DNA of 64,000 nucleotides from Larimichthys crocea (taxonomy: Eukaryota; Chordata; Actinopteri; Sciaenidae), in NCBI RefSeq assembly GCF_000972845.2, contig NC_040032.1, positions 15,527,358 to 15,591,357 of the forward strand, read 5' to 3'. Position numbers and translations under genes: made by a program. Below, in pieces: positions 1 through 13,200 of the stretch. Below the pieces are notes generated by a model. That model did no database searches. It was not told the DNA's origin and saw nothing but the letters and a program-made list of their open reading frames with translations. The stretch's first letter is position 1; every line of letters begins with the position of its first letter.

Positions 1-39
1 AAGAAAGAAAAAAAAAAGAAGCAAAAAGCAGGACTTTTT

Positions 40-45
40 TTTATT
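40..45 (-). promoter_or_regulatory. Candidate distal polyadenylation signal (AATAAA)
   Basis: A second AATAAA on the minus strand about 770 nt past the stop, next to a T/A-rich run. It would give a longer 3'UTR ending close to the window edge. Confidence 0.3.
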
Positions 46-694
46 TTTCGAAGTCGCATCATCACCGAAAAACAGGTATTTGTAAAAACAGCAGAAATGA
101 AGTTGAGATCATCCTTCGTACTTCGCACTGCTGTGAATGCAGTTCACGCTAAAACAAAAAGTCTCCCAAAGAAGAAAAAAAAAAAAATCCGAACACAGAG
201 ACAGCTGTCGGGACACAGTTGCTCAACACACGGTGCCAAACTTCACTTCCAGATTGGGCCTTTAAAGCTGCAATTTGTAAGTTTTCAAGAAATCACCGCT
301 TTATGACAGACAGCTTGTTGGGGGCATATGTTGTTTCATACAAAGCTGCTCGCTACTGTATTATCTTTTCACTAAATGAATGGGAATGGAAATATGTATT
401 CTATGTCAAACAGAGTTTTTTTTTTTTTTTTTACACTGACACAACAACACATGCGCAAAAAACAACCAAGCTACACGTAAGATGCCTGATGACTGATTGT
501 GATTAGCTCGGATGCCTCTTTGTGGGGAGAGCTACAAGCTTAAAGCTGCGTCGTCGCGAGAGAGTAAACGGGGCAAAGCAGTGTGTACCTATGATGAGAG
601 GCTTTTGGCAAAGGAGCCTTTTTAATCAACTCCTCTTTGATTTGTGATTACATTTTAGAGGTATTTCACTGCTTAAAATCTTACAAACTGCAGC

Positions 695-700
695 TTTATT
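695..700 (-). promoter_or_regulatory. Candidate proximal polyadenylation signal (AATAAA) of nlgn2
   Basis: AATAAA on the minus strand 116-121 nt past the TAG stop. It would give a short 3'UTR. Use is not shown. Confidence 0.4.
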
Positions 701-815
701 CGAGGGCTTAATGAGAAAAGACAAAGATATAGTAAAGAAGAATAGAGGGACGGTGAGAGTGGAGATTGTATGGAGCAGTTTGTGTGGTGCGCCCAGAGTG
801 GGGTTGTGCCTGGTC

Positions 816-1740
816 CTATACACGAGTGGTGGAGTGTTGGTGTGGCAGGGCATTGTTGCTGTGGCTGGGGACGGGTGTAGTGGAGGGGGCTGGGACAGGG
901 GGATACGTGTTGAAGGGGTGGAGTGGCTGCATGCTGCTGATGGTGCTGGGGATCATGGTGATGGTATTGGCTGTCATCAGTGGCACATCCTCCGGTGCCC
1001 GCCGCAGGGCCAGCGTGTAATCAGGTGGGCACACGGGAGGCCGAAGGGGTTCCAGGTCACCGTGGACGCCGCGGGAAGGGAGGGGTGTGCCGTGCTCCAG
1101 CTCCACTCTCTGCTGCTTCATCTGCAGCGACATTAGCTCCTCCTCTTGACTCAGCGCCAGATCATTGTGCGGTGGGGCCCCCACTACTCCCATGCCAACG
1201 CCCATGCCCATCGTCGTGCCACGTTGCGGGGACAGCCGGCGGTGGCGTCTCTGCATGAGTTCATGGCGCTTATCCCGTTTGTAGTAAAGCGCGGCGAAGG
1301 CCAGCACATTCAGGAAAAGAAGTGAGGCGCCCACGGCTACTGTTACACTCAGCTCGGTGGAGTAGTCCCTAGTTTCACTGGGGAAGGGAGAGTAGCGGGG
1401 TCTCTCTGAACCATCAGGTTCAGGATCAGGTGGATAGGTGGACACTACAGGGTGGGGTGTGGAACCGGTGCCAGGGATCTTCCAGCGAATGGGGCCACCG
1501 GGTGGCAGGCGAGTTGTGATGGAGCTTGTGATTTCCTTGTGGAGGCTGTGGAGATGTGGCACCAGCTCCAGCCAGAAGGCCACCTTGTTAGCCCGGTAGT
1601 TGTCTCTGACACGAGGCTTCAGGCCGATATGCAAGTACTGTTTGTCTTTGGAGCTGAACTTGGTCCAGATGACCTCCTCAAAGCGGTTGGGCTTGGTGTG
1701 GATGAAGGTGGTGTCCTGAGGAACTGGTAGGTTAGGATCC
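816..1740 (-). CDS. nlgn2: nlgn2 terminal coding exon 8 (end of domain, stalk, transmembrane helix, cytoplasmic tail)
   Basis: 925 nt including TAG at 818-816. Acceptor CTCTTAG. It encodes [20 protein letters not shown] and [20 protein letters not shown] (end of the extracellular domain), then a Pro/Ser/Thr-rich stalk. The transmembrane segment [20 protein letters not shown] (from about 695) follows, then a basic stop-transfer YYKRDKR. In the tail, RRLSP (Ser735) corresponds to the proline-directed phosphosite known in mammals, and [12 protein letters not shown] (Tyr806) to the gephyrin-binding tyrosine region. The last residues TTRV are a class I PDZ ligand. A Met/Gly-rich insert ([14 protein letters not shown], about 739-752) is not in my recollection of the mammalian protein. 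Confidence 0.97.
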
Positions 1741-4178
1741 CTAAGAGAGAGAAATACCAAGAAAAAACATTAATGTTAACAAGTTCACTTAATTTCATGA
1801 AGTAATTCTTGAAATTTGGTGTTATACTAACCCCGTCTTTGCAAAGTTGGTCCAGTACGTCATGACTACAGCGCTGAGCATCACGTCGTTCTTGGAGAAG
1901 TTACAGGGAAACAGGTCAGTTGCTCCCACCATGGGGATCCCAAACACATAGGGGATCTCGTCTCCGTGGGCTGCGTCCGCCCAGTCTGGCCTCGCCTCGG
2001 TTTGACAGTGGTGGTGGAACGTATAGAAAAAGACGGGCGACTGGAACTCGGCGTGCAGCTTGGCAGTGGCGACGGCCGGGGCCACCCACTGATGGTCCGT
2101 GAATAGAGCCAGGAGGGTCTTCCTACGCATGTCACTGTTGTCTCTGTCGGCCCAGTCTGTGTACATGAACTTTATGGTTTCCCTCAGGATATCTTTACCT
2201 TGGAGAAAACAGAAAGTGAACATGTATGCAATGATGTGCTGGCCTGCACTATTAGGAAAAAGTGAAAGGATTTAAGGCTCAAATCTGTAGCTTTCCTCAT
2301 CCAAATATTGTAAATGTTTGCAGGCTCTGTAGTGTTTTGTTGGGTTTTCCTGTCTCGACTGCTTCAAACACACGGGAAGTATTAACAAAATGAAGGCTAG
2401 TTTTAGTAGCTTGTCTCCTTACAGCTAAATTAATCAATGAAGAAGTGACACAACAAAAAAAAAAAAAACCCTGAATAATGAATCTACTCTGCGGCGAAGG
2501 GGAAAAACACGGCAACACTTGTTAATCATCCTGCCGCGCTTCTTTATTCACTGACCTCCTTTTATTTTTGAAAAAGGCTGTACTTTATCACCGCGATTTG
2601 AATCCAAACTTCTGGTTTATCAAATTTTTAACATTTCTCCGCATTACGCTTTTGTTCATCACAGATTTTCCCCTCAGGTTTTGTTTAAATGTACGAGTCC
2701 CACCACCTCCGTTCAGATTGTCTGGCTTGAAAAAGGGAAATGTCTCAATGCTACTGGAGCAGATAAAACCTTTTAGTTCTTAAATATCAACGGCAAGGAG
2801 AGAACATGCTATCCGCTTAGATTGCTGTCTAGCTTGGCTACGCCCGTGTGATCTTCACTACTTATTAAAAGAGGCTTTTGGATGTCCTTGATGTGCTGGC
2901 ATGTGGCCTTTGTGCCCTCAACAAAAAAAACTGCTCCACTGCAGTTAAGTAAAGGATCTGGCTGACTTTGCTCCACCGTTTTACAAGATTTAAAGTGTTT
3001 CTTAGTTCTGTGGTGGTCAACAACACGTGGAAAGTTAAAGATTTGAGCTGTAAACCAATGAATAACTTCAAGGTAAAATAGAGTATCATCTGACCGTCAG
3101 GGTAGCCATACAGATTGTCCACAAAGTTTGAGATGGTGTAGTCGAACGAGGCCGCCGATATTCCATCTTCTCCTTCACTGTCATCCACAAATTTAAGGCC
3201 CTCTCCCTGGTTGACACCCAGCAATATGTCGTAGTTCAGAAACTCGCCCTGGTGTCAAGACAAACAAACACAGCGTGACATGACGGCACAGCAAAAACGC
3301 AGGGAAATAATCACCTAGACACAATGTAGAAATTAGCTCAAACCTGCTGCATGAGGATCTCGGGGTCATCGGGCACCACGTCCCCGTCTACCACAGGTCC
3401 AAAGGCGATGTGATAGCGCGCAGGCTGGATGTCTTGGTCCACTAGTTCCCGGAAACTCTTCCTCCTCAGGCACTCCACTAACCCAGCCATGTCCCCCAGA
3501 GTGCAGCCAACCTTCCTGGCCAGGATCTTGGTGTACATCACAGGCCGGTAGTTCACTGCCCAGCTGGAGATAGCTGAGCCACTCTGAGCGATGGCCCTCT
3601 GGAACAAGCCTACACAGAGCAGGACCATATAGACCAGATATAGCTTCAAAGGGGGGGAAAAAAACAACACTGTTTGTTCCCTCTGACACACTTTCCCTAG
3701 CAGCTGATGGGGCCTTCAAGGCCTTTTTAGAGTTCAATAATGCATATGTTAGAGGAGGAGTGAGTGTGGAGTATTACATACGGAGCAAGATGAAGTAGAT
3801 ATTCTCCTGCTTTATATAGCCAGGGAAAATCTTCATGAACATTACTATAGGAAAATGAAATGCTTCCATTAGGCTACATACAACGAGAGACGGCAGCAAG
3901 AGAAATGGTGACAACTCTACACACAGCGGCGGGGCTTGATGGCCGCACTGAATAAAGCGAAAAAGACAGAGAGAGAAAGAAAACTGCTCGCACTGTTGCA
4001 CCGCTGCACTGTTATGTAAAGTAGCTTGCTGTCCCTCTGTTTTATCTGCAGATTCTGTCATTAATAATTAAGCCCCCCCATATTCTGCATGTGCCCCACC
4101 CCCGCTCCTCTCCCTGTGAAATCAATTAAGAAGCCTCTCCGCTGCAGCTCCAGCTCTATTCCTCATCTCATCTCCCCT

Positions 4179-4222
<44 letters not shown>

Positions 4223-7200
4223 ACAGTACCTTTAAAACTTTTTCTGCATTTTGTGGTTTTACAGCCTGACTTCATGGAGTGGAAGAGGATTGTTTGTCAC
4301 AAATCTATGCATGACAACCCGAAATGACAATGTGTTCAACTTGCATTGCACCAGCTGTTAACATAACATAACATAACATATTGTAACCTTGACCAAAATA
4401 ATCCAACACAAACCCCTGAAAATGGGTACAAACTTATAGCGCGTACCACCTCAGAAAATATTACAACGACAGTAGCTCAGTCTGTAGGGATTCGGTTTTG
4501 GGAACTGGCAGGTGGCTGGTTCAAGTCCAGGATAGACAAAAAGTATGCAGGGTGGACTGGTAGCTGGAGAGGTGCCAGTTCACCTCCTGGGCACTGCAAG
4601 GTACCAAAACCCCCTAACTGCTTCCAGAGCGCAGCTATGTGTGGCTCCCCATCTCTCCATCATCTCTCCGCATTTGCATGTGTGTGTGTGGTTGGTCCAG
4701 TTTCTGAAACCTAAATGTAAAGCGGCTCAAGAACCAGAGCTAATTTGGTGGGAAAAAAACATTACTCCTGAACCGCACTTTTCTTTCTGATATTTCCTGT
4801 TTTGATCCATGATTACAGCGTTTTTGAACAATTCGTTTTTACCTCTATTTACTATCTCGCTGTAACATTTTGGCTGGTGACTAATCGTGGATGCATGCCA
4901 GCGCTATGTGCAAGAATGTGACTATCAGCAGGCGGATAATGAAGCAAAATATTACAGTAAAATGCTCGTTTTTAAATTACATTCCAGCTATCTCGTACTT
5001 TATTTTCATTCAAAATCGTATTTGAGAACCCGGTGCTTTAAAGAACTTTGTAGTAATACAACAGATTGATTATGTAATATATAAAGGCATGTTTTAAACA
5101 CTACAGCAAACAGAGTCTGTGAGACTGAAGGCTCTACCGGGAAACCCAGAGTATATTTTGAAAACCAGCCTGCTCGTGTGTGTATTTGTCTTCGTCTTTG
5201 GACAGCGTGCGATACAGCCAACATTAGCTGGCAACATGACAACATCTAACAACTTGGCCAATACTACCCAATTATTGAAATGCTTACCCATGTCCTCCTG
5301 AATGTTTTCCAACTCTAAGTAGACAAAATGAAGCGTGCGTCTCCATGCACACACACACGGAGAATTTCCTTCATGCATGATGTATAAAAATGTCATTTTG
5401 TCAGTCTGAGGGTTAACAATTGTGTAACATAATCTGAATTCTTGGTGAAATATAAAGTGCCATACGCTCTTCCAGAGCTCTACCAGCCAAGATCAGAGGA
5501 TTAGTGATCAAACATCTGGTGGGTATTTCAGAGATCTACTGTACCATCCACAAACACACACACAAGGAAGAACAATACAGTACAGTCTTTACAGTGTTTC
5601 TTTTTCACATTAACTTCTACATGAACCGCGTGTTTATATTGCGCTTTCAAATGCAGCAAAGCGGAGGAGTACACAACATCTAAATCGTCATATTTAAAAT
5701 CCTGTTAAATATTCAAGGCGCCGTTTGATGCAGATGGTGAGTGGCATCTCGCAGTTGTCAGTCGACATAGTAACGCATCACGTTTCCCAGTAAGCAAGCT
5801 TTCCAGATGCACAGCAGTCAGAGGTAATGACTGTTTAGAGTACTGACCACAAAAAAGTCAAATCAGACCGTATAGTTAAAACCACTTTGCTTACAGCTTT
5901 TAGTGAACAGAGGAAGAAGTGACAAATGTCGCTGACGTGTCGCCAAAGTAGCTCAAGCGAAAATCATGATCTGAAAATCATGCAACATAGCCTAGAACTA
6001 CTGTAAATGGCCGGTACTTACTGTATATGCTACATATCTCATTCACCCATTCACACACACACTGCCATGCAAGGTGCCAACTGCTCATCAGTTTCTGGTA
6101 GCCAACCATTCATACACTGCCACACACTGATGGCGCTGCCTTCAGGAGCGATTTGGGGTTCAGGTATCTTGCTCAAGGACCCACTCTACATCATGAGCCA
6201 CAGTTTTTGGTTTTGCAATTTACTATAAAAGGATGCTGCGGTTTAAAATAGTTTGCTGTACACAGTTGGCACCTGCCTGTGACATTACTGAAGCATCACA
6301 GTTGAACTAAAGACTCTTAAACTCTTAGAACACTGACTTTAAACTGCTCGTTACAGTCCACACTGAGGCACATTAATGCGTCTGCTTGGAATCACCAAAA
6401 ATAATAATATTCAAATCATCTAAAAATAACAAACTCCCAAATGAAACTCAATAATATTATACAGCGTCCATACAATAATAGAGAATAGCTCACAATATAT
6501 ATATATAGTATCTGTTCCTAATTCCTTATCCAGACAGGATTAGTTTTATTGGAGAAGGACAATTTTGTCAGTGCAGTCCAGTGATCTTAGTCCCTCATGG
6601 GATGACGTTATTTGGGATTATTACAGGGCTTGTGTCCTAAGGTGAGTGACGGTTTTATGGCAAATAACCTACTGTTTTCATCCATCTGTCGACCCTAGCA
6701 CAGTCCAGATTGACGATCTGGTTTACCAAATCTTTGCGGGTTTGAAACGTTCGTTGAAAAAAAAGATATATACAGTATATGCTGAATAGCTTCAAATACT
6801 GCACGACTCCTTTTTGAATATTGCATGCCTTTACATGGGGGAATAATATTTCCATATATTTTTTATCTGGTTTAGGCTGTTCATTGAAATTACTAACATG
6901 CTCTTTAAAAGAAATACACTACCCACTCTGTCCTGAAATGTTAATCCCCTTTGAGCAGGGTATATGACTACTAATGTGACAATGACAGTGAAAGAACTTT
7001 ACCCTCCGAGTGGTGGGAGAGGATGAGAAGGTTCACACAGGCGGCACCAGCTCCCGAGCCAAAGATGGTGATTCTCTCTGGGTCTCCTCCAAAGTGGCCA
7101 ATGTTTTCATTGAGCCAGCGCAGGGCCTGGAGCTGGTCCAACAAGCCATAGTTCCCCTTAGCAGACTGGTCCCCTGTGCTCAGAAACCCTGCAGGGTAAA

Positions 7201-10200
7201 TTAGAACAAACACAGAGAGGAAGAGAAAAATAAAATACAAATTATGTGCGGACAGAGGAGCAGGGAAAAGATTCGGGGGCATGGAATAACTTAATCGTGT
7301 GCGTTTGTTGCCTTTTTCAACGTTGGAATAAATATCCCACATAAACAGAAGATGGCATCATGTCATCGTCATGAACTTCTCAGCCTCCGACTCATTGCAA
7401 GTCTGAGAAGATTTCACACGGAAAAGCTTGCCAAATTACTCATTTTTTAATACCCACGCTGGAAATACAACACGGTTAAGAGAACTTGTCAGTAAAGAGA
7501 GGAGGAGAGAAACAGAAGGCATGTTTCACCTACTTCCAGGACACACATTTATACAGTAGGTGCACACCCACAAGAAGATAAAATAAACTGAACAAAATGT
7601 CATACATACACACACACACACACACACACACAATACTTTGTTGTTATGATTACAGTACATTACACAAGTGACTTCAACAACAACACCTAAAATTATTTTA
7701 GTAAACTGCATGCTCTTCAGATGTTGGGGTGGAGAACGTAATGACACAATGAACAAAAGCTGCAGTTCCTTAAACGGCCACTTGAGGCTGGTTACAGGAC
7801 GTGTCAGTCTCCATGTTAAAATGTCCAACTTCACAGCAGAAATAAACATGTTTACAGCCTGGTACAAAAAACTGTTTTGGTCTCTATAGCTAATTTCCCC
7901 GTTCATGACAACTGTACTGAGGGTGAATTTATATAGAACTCACATGTTCAAATTATATTAACGCTTAAAGTTATACATAATTAAGAGCGAGGCCACTTTA
8001 AATGACAGGTGGGTACTGTCACAGGTGGCTTGTTTGAGCAACCAGGCTTCGTTCAGCCCGCCTCAGCTCCACCCACGTACATGTCATTTTCAGATTAGCC
8101 GGGAATGGGCAGAGGCAGGGATGCCAAGATGGTAGCATGTCAATGACTGTGTCATATTAACAGTACGGCTCAGTTGAAACTGAACTTTTTTTTGTCACTT
8201 CCTGTGCATTAACTAAATTTCCCAGCAATGCCCCAGAACTGTTACGAGAACATATTATCACGTAAATTATAATCCTTAAATCTGTTGCAACTCAATTTCT
8301 GACATTATTTCTCTAGTAATTATTCTGCCATTAAACTTATTAAACAGCTGCCTGTTCACACATCCAGCAGACTTACAGTAGAGCAACATTATCATTGATT
8401 GACGGATAAAAGTCCAACATTCGCACCTCCTTTTAGCTCCGTTTTTGGTCTCCACCAACTCGCCGGCTTCTTCAGCTGCTAAATGCTCCACAGTGTGTTT
8501 ATCAAATCCTTTCCACAGAAAACAGCTGTCTGCTGTGGCCCAAAATGACTCTAATGAGAGCCATGAGACTGAACCAAAACAAGTTGCGGGCCCGAGAACA
8601 AAACAATGAGCTCATAGATTCTCATTGAGCTGAGGGAACCTGCAGGGCCAGGTGATAATTCTCCTTGGTTCATCACTATGAGTAACCCTGTTTCACACAC
8701 AAGCAGCTTTAGAGAAGATGAAAGTCTCTAACTGTCTCCAACCATAACAATGTTTTCATCTATTCCAGCGCAGATGGGTCCAGTTAAACTGTATTCATAC
8801 TGCTATGACGTGCCTCTCTAAGGCATAAGAACACATTTTCAAGTTCAGTAAGTTTTCCTTGTGTGGGAATTGAAAAAGACACGTATAAGTGACTGAGTTC
8901 AGCGTGGGAATGGGACGGCTATAAAGCACAGTATAGGGAGTACACAGAGACAGATGGTGAAAGAGGACCGTCAGCGCGTTCTCGAGAGTGTTCAACAGCA
9001 AATTAAGTTTTACTGTGAATGATAATGTAAGTGATGGTGGCGATGATGACGGTAGCAGCAGTGATTATGATGATGATGATGATGATTGTGATGATGATGA
9101 TGATGATCATGTTTGGGAAGAGAACCAGCCAAACTGACCTCTCTACAACAATCAGTGTGACACACACACACACATGCGTGTCTCATTCCACATGTACATT
9201 TGAACAGAAACATGAGAACGATACATGATGTATGTGGTGTTTGCTCATATTTTTGTATTTATTTTGGACAGGCTCAACCCTGGTCGACAGTTTTAGCTAA
9301 GTATATTTAGTAAAATATTTTTATCATGTGCACAGAACACATTAAAGATAGAAAAAGACCAGAAATAACATTTAAAAAAAACTGCACATAACATTATTGC
9401 TTTGTGCTTTGGTACTGCAGCAGCATCCTAGAGTATAAACAGTGTTTATGCTTGAGTATGTTTCCATGAACAGAGATGTATAAAGTACTGGAGTAAAGGA
9501 GTGGAGTAGAAGTACAAGTTCTATATCAAAAAACTGACTTGAGTAGAAGCTGAAGTGTCCATTAAACACCATACTTAAGTGAAAGTACAAAAGTATTCAA
9601 AATGTTTTGTACTTAAGTATTGCAAGTAGAAGTATGTAAAAAAGTGCTACTCAAGTACTGAAAGTAAAAGTACAAGTAAAAGTACAAGTACAAGTACTGT
9701 TGTTTATATTATTTCAAATATTTATTAAGGCACAACTTCTAATGTTACAGTGTTACAATGTTCATGGTAGAGTTCTGTGATTTCCCATGGTCTGTGAATG
9801 CGTCTGAATGAATGCGAGAGCGAGGGGGCGGGGGAGCAGGTGAGAGAGCGCGCCTGGTTGAGTCAGGTGTATGACGTACGGCGCACGAGCGAGGTTGATG
9901 TGTGAGACCGGGACTGTTATGTTGTTTTTTTGGTGTGGTTACGGCCGCCAGTAACCGAGTCCTGGAACCAAACCGTTCATCAATAAATGCAGCTTTGTTG
10001 AATAACGCCTCGTCATTCATCACGTGTCCGGCTGGACACTACAATAGTAACGAGTAACGATTCAGCACATGAAAAATGTATTGGAGTAAAAGTATTAAAT
10101 TCATCAAAAATAAGTAGTGCAGTAAAAGTGGAAGTTGGGGAAAAAAAATATACTCCAAAAAAATACAGATACTGCATTTTAGTACTTAAGTACAGTACTT

Positions 10201-13200
10201 AAGTAGTTCCACTTTGTTACTATACATCTCTGTCCATGAACAACAATAATTATTAGAATATTATATAGATTAAGGTAAATCTTGTTTAAAAAAATGTTCC
10301 TGTGCCATTTTCTGGACAACTTTGTGTTTTACAGTTTTAGAAAAAAAAAGAAAAAAGAAAATGTTTTGTATCTGTTTCTGTGCAGAACCGACACGACAGG
10401 AAGTCAGAAAATCAGAATGTCAGACCAGTCTGTCAGAAAATAAATACAGCATCGACTGGCTTAGCAACTGTTAGCTTAGCTCTACCGTCTGGATCTTAAT
10501 TAGTGTTTTCATCACAGAGTCTTATTGATGTAAACATGTGACGTCGTCATGATGCAGTTTCACCACCTCCGGCTTAAATCCCGTACCTACAAAGCACAAA
10601 CATAGACGCTACAGACGGCGATGTTTGCTCATATTGTTTAACCATATCTCAGAATCGCCTGCAGAATAAATCGTCTTTTTGCCTTTAAAGGAACAAATGA
10701 ATGCTTTAGGAAGTCTAATAGCTGAACAACATGCAACCGCAAACAGTGACCCAGTCTTGGGAAAACAATAATCTTTCTTGGTACCTAATGATAATGAGAT
10801 AATGATCACGAGAAACCTCTGCTTGATTAAATTGCGATCTAGAGATAATAGGATTAGCAAATTTATTAGAAAGCAGCTGGGCTCAGCTTCCTTAGTGTAG
10901 AGTTTAATGTCGGATGGTTTGTTGAGAACATAGGAATCTTGTTACTTTTAAATTATATGGTTGTTGTAGCAGAAATATTAGGATTACTCCTGGTAATCGA
11001 GAGATAGTTTGCATGTTACTGTGTAATTGCGTTATCCTTAGATCATCTCAACTGACTGCCTCTTAGCCTGATGCGACTCTGACCTGGTAATGTATCTGTG
11101 CTGACCTGTGCCGCTTATCAAAAACCATAGGCATGTGGAAGTGTCTGTCCAGCCCGAGCGCTGAGCCTGCCTCTGCCACAGTTGCCTGGCAACTGTCCAG
11201 AGCTTCAGGCAAAATGATATGGACAGACACTCACAAAAGCACTTGCATACACACATTCGAAAGCACTTCCATATTCAAGTGCACAAACAGCTGCATGCAT
11301 GCGCACGCATGAGCGCGGAAAACAAAGTCAACGCGCGCACGTAGTCGTGTGTTACGAAAACGCCTTCCTGACGCCGTCTCTGCAAGGGCGACGCGAAGAG
11401 AGAGGAAATTTGGTTTATCTTCCACCCGCTAAAGATAAGTCAAACAAGTTTCCTCTTCTCCGCTCTTTCTCTTTCAGTAAGTTTTCTTTCTGATCCCCTC
11501 CCCATCTGCTGAGTTGGGCTTCCTACTGACTTTAGCGCTGAGAGCTGCAGTTTATGAGGCTGAACTCATGCATATTCAACACTTGCTTTAGGTAACGGCC
11601 AAGGAACTGTGAGGAGAGTCATCAACCTCTAAGTAAAGATACAGGCCGAAGACAGTGGAATGAAAGGATGACAGAAATCAGAGGAGCAGAGAGCGACTGA
11701 AACGGGAAATAGAGAAGTGTACGGTTGAAGCAGAGGCCTGGAGACTACACATATGACAAAATAGGTAGAATACATCATATAGTGTAGGAAAGTTGCTTTC
11801 CTCCCATCTCTGTTGAGAGTTGCGCAGCACTGATTGGGCAGAATGTTTTCAGATGGCAATCATATCACAAATCAACGTTTCCTCGTGTGAGTTCTGATCA
11901 CGCTTGGTAGCTTTTCTAAACATCTGGTTCTTTACGGACACAAGAAAGGAAGTGCCTGACGGGAAATATGTTTCTCTCAACCCTTAAATGTAAAAATGAG
12001 AATGATAACCCGATGAAATCAGTTTAACCCTGCCTGGACTGGCAAGTACTTGTTTATTTTAACAGTACCAATAAGTGTTGAAATACATGTGTTGGAGTAG
12101 CTAAAGAATATACTATTGATTGCCATACATGTTGCGGCCGTGCATGAAGAGAGAGCTACAGCAGCTTCCCTTCGTGTGTCTTGGATCTCGGGAAAGAATA
12201 AATGAAACACCACTCATGGACTCCAGAAACCGTGAAAGAATAGATGCTGGACAGCATGGATGAGGTAAATGATGACCAAATTTAAACTAGCATTGCATCA
12301 GCTATTAAATATATACCCCATCTGACACTTTGAAATCCTGGCTACGGATGTTTTGAAACGCTGTCATGCCTATAGCAGCTGATGAGGCCAAACTGATACC
12401 GCACAATTGTGTGGGTGTTGAAATCGGCTACTTAAAAATGTCTGGTCTATCCACATTTCCTAGGTTTTAAGATCCGGCTCAATTGAATTTGTAATCGAAT
12501 AGCCCTGATTTACAGTATATTGTATCATGCAGAGTGCCCTATAAGAAGTCCCTCAAGAACGTCTGATAATAACCGCTGCTTCCGCTTGTCATTGTCAGAA
12601 AAATCTTTTTTTTTTTTTTAAAGTGTATTTTATAAAAATCGAAAGCATAATGTGAAAAACTGCAAAAAAAAAAAAAAAATAGTAGGAGCACTTAGCGTTT
12701 CTCTACGCTGATGAGATGAGTCACGTTGAAAACCATTAACCCGTACTGATATACAACACATCCAGCAGGAGAGACAGACATATATCAGGAGGATTTATTT
12801 TTAATTTTGAGGCAAGACAGGAGCAGCAGCTCCACACCAAGGAGGATATTGCCAGTATTTATGCAGTCTTTTGAGCCGTACCATATTGAACAGCTCTATC
12901 CAGCACATCCACTATTGTTGACCATCTCTGTAAAAGGCTGCACCATTCACAAATTCACAGTCCAGAACTGACGTGCGGTCAGTCATCTGACTGTGACCGC
13001 CGAGACGGGAACATGCATCTGCAGAGTAATTTTTTAAGGCCGAACTAAAACGACTGCAGTGGGTCACTGAACGTATTTCTGCGAACAGCGAAGAAAGAAG
13101 AAGAAGAAGAGAGGAGAGGGAGGGGATGGTGTGGTGGGAATCAGAAAGGAGAAAGGAATTTAAAAGGAAATCCAAGAGACATAAGACAGGTATTAAACCT

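Larger units (their letters stand above)
1..815 (-). other. nlgn2: nlgn2 3'UTR / downstream region
   Basis: Sequence 3' of the stop codon on the minus strand. It holds AATAAA-type signals at 700-695 and 45-40, an A/T tract at about 417-432 and no coding exon. The end of the transcript is not determinable; the distal signal lies at the very edge of the window. Confidence 0.6.
3610..7002 (-). other. nlgn2: nlgn2 intron between coding exons 4 and 5
   Basis: 3.4 kb. It contains a CA microsatellite (4182-4226), a small (ACATA)n run near 4360-4380, a tRNA-derived SINE (4464-4800) and part of another SINE (6041-6205). The rest shows no recognisable element. Confidence 0.85.

Noticed and set aside
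711..1136. Plus-strand ORF of 141 codons opposite the last nlgn2 exon
   Set aside because: Antisense shadow of a GC-rich coding exon with no recognisable protein.
4470..4530. Possible tRNA gene (A and B boxes)
   Set aside because: No acceptor-stem pairing, and the downstream sequence is a SINE body.
9745..10023. 92-codon minus ORF in the hAT element
   Set aside because: Only a short stretch ([12 protein letters not shown]) looks faintly like hAT transposase. The rest is Pro/Arg-rich chance translation of a CpG-rich core.
9745..10060. Solo LTR inside the hAT element (AATAAA near the end, TG..CA-like limits)
   Set aside because: No target duplication or unambiguous ends could be found, so it is left as a CpG-rich core.
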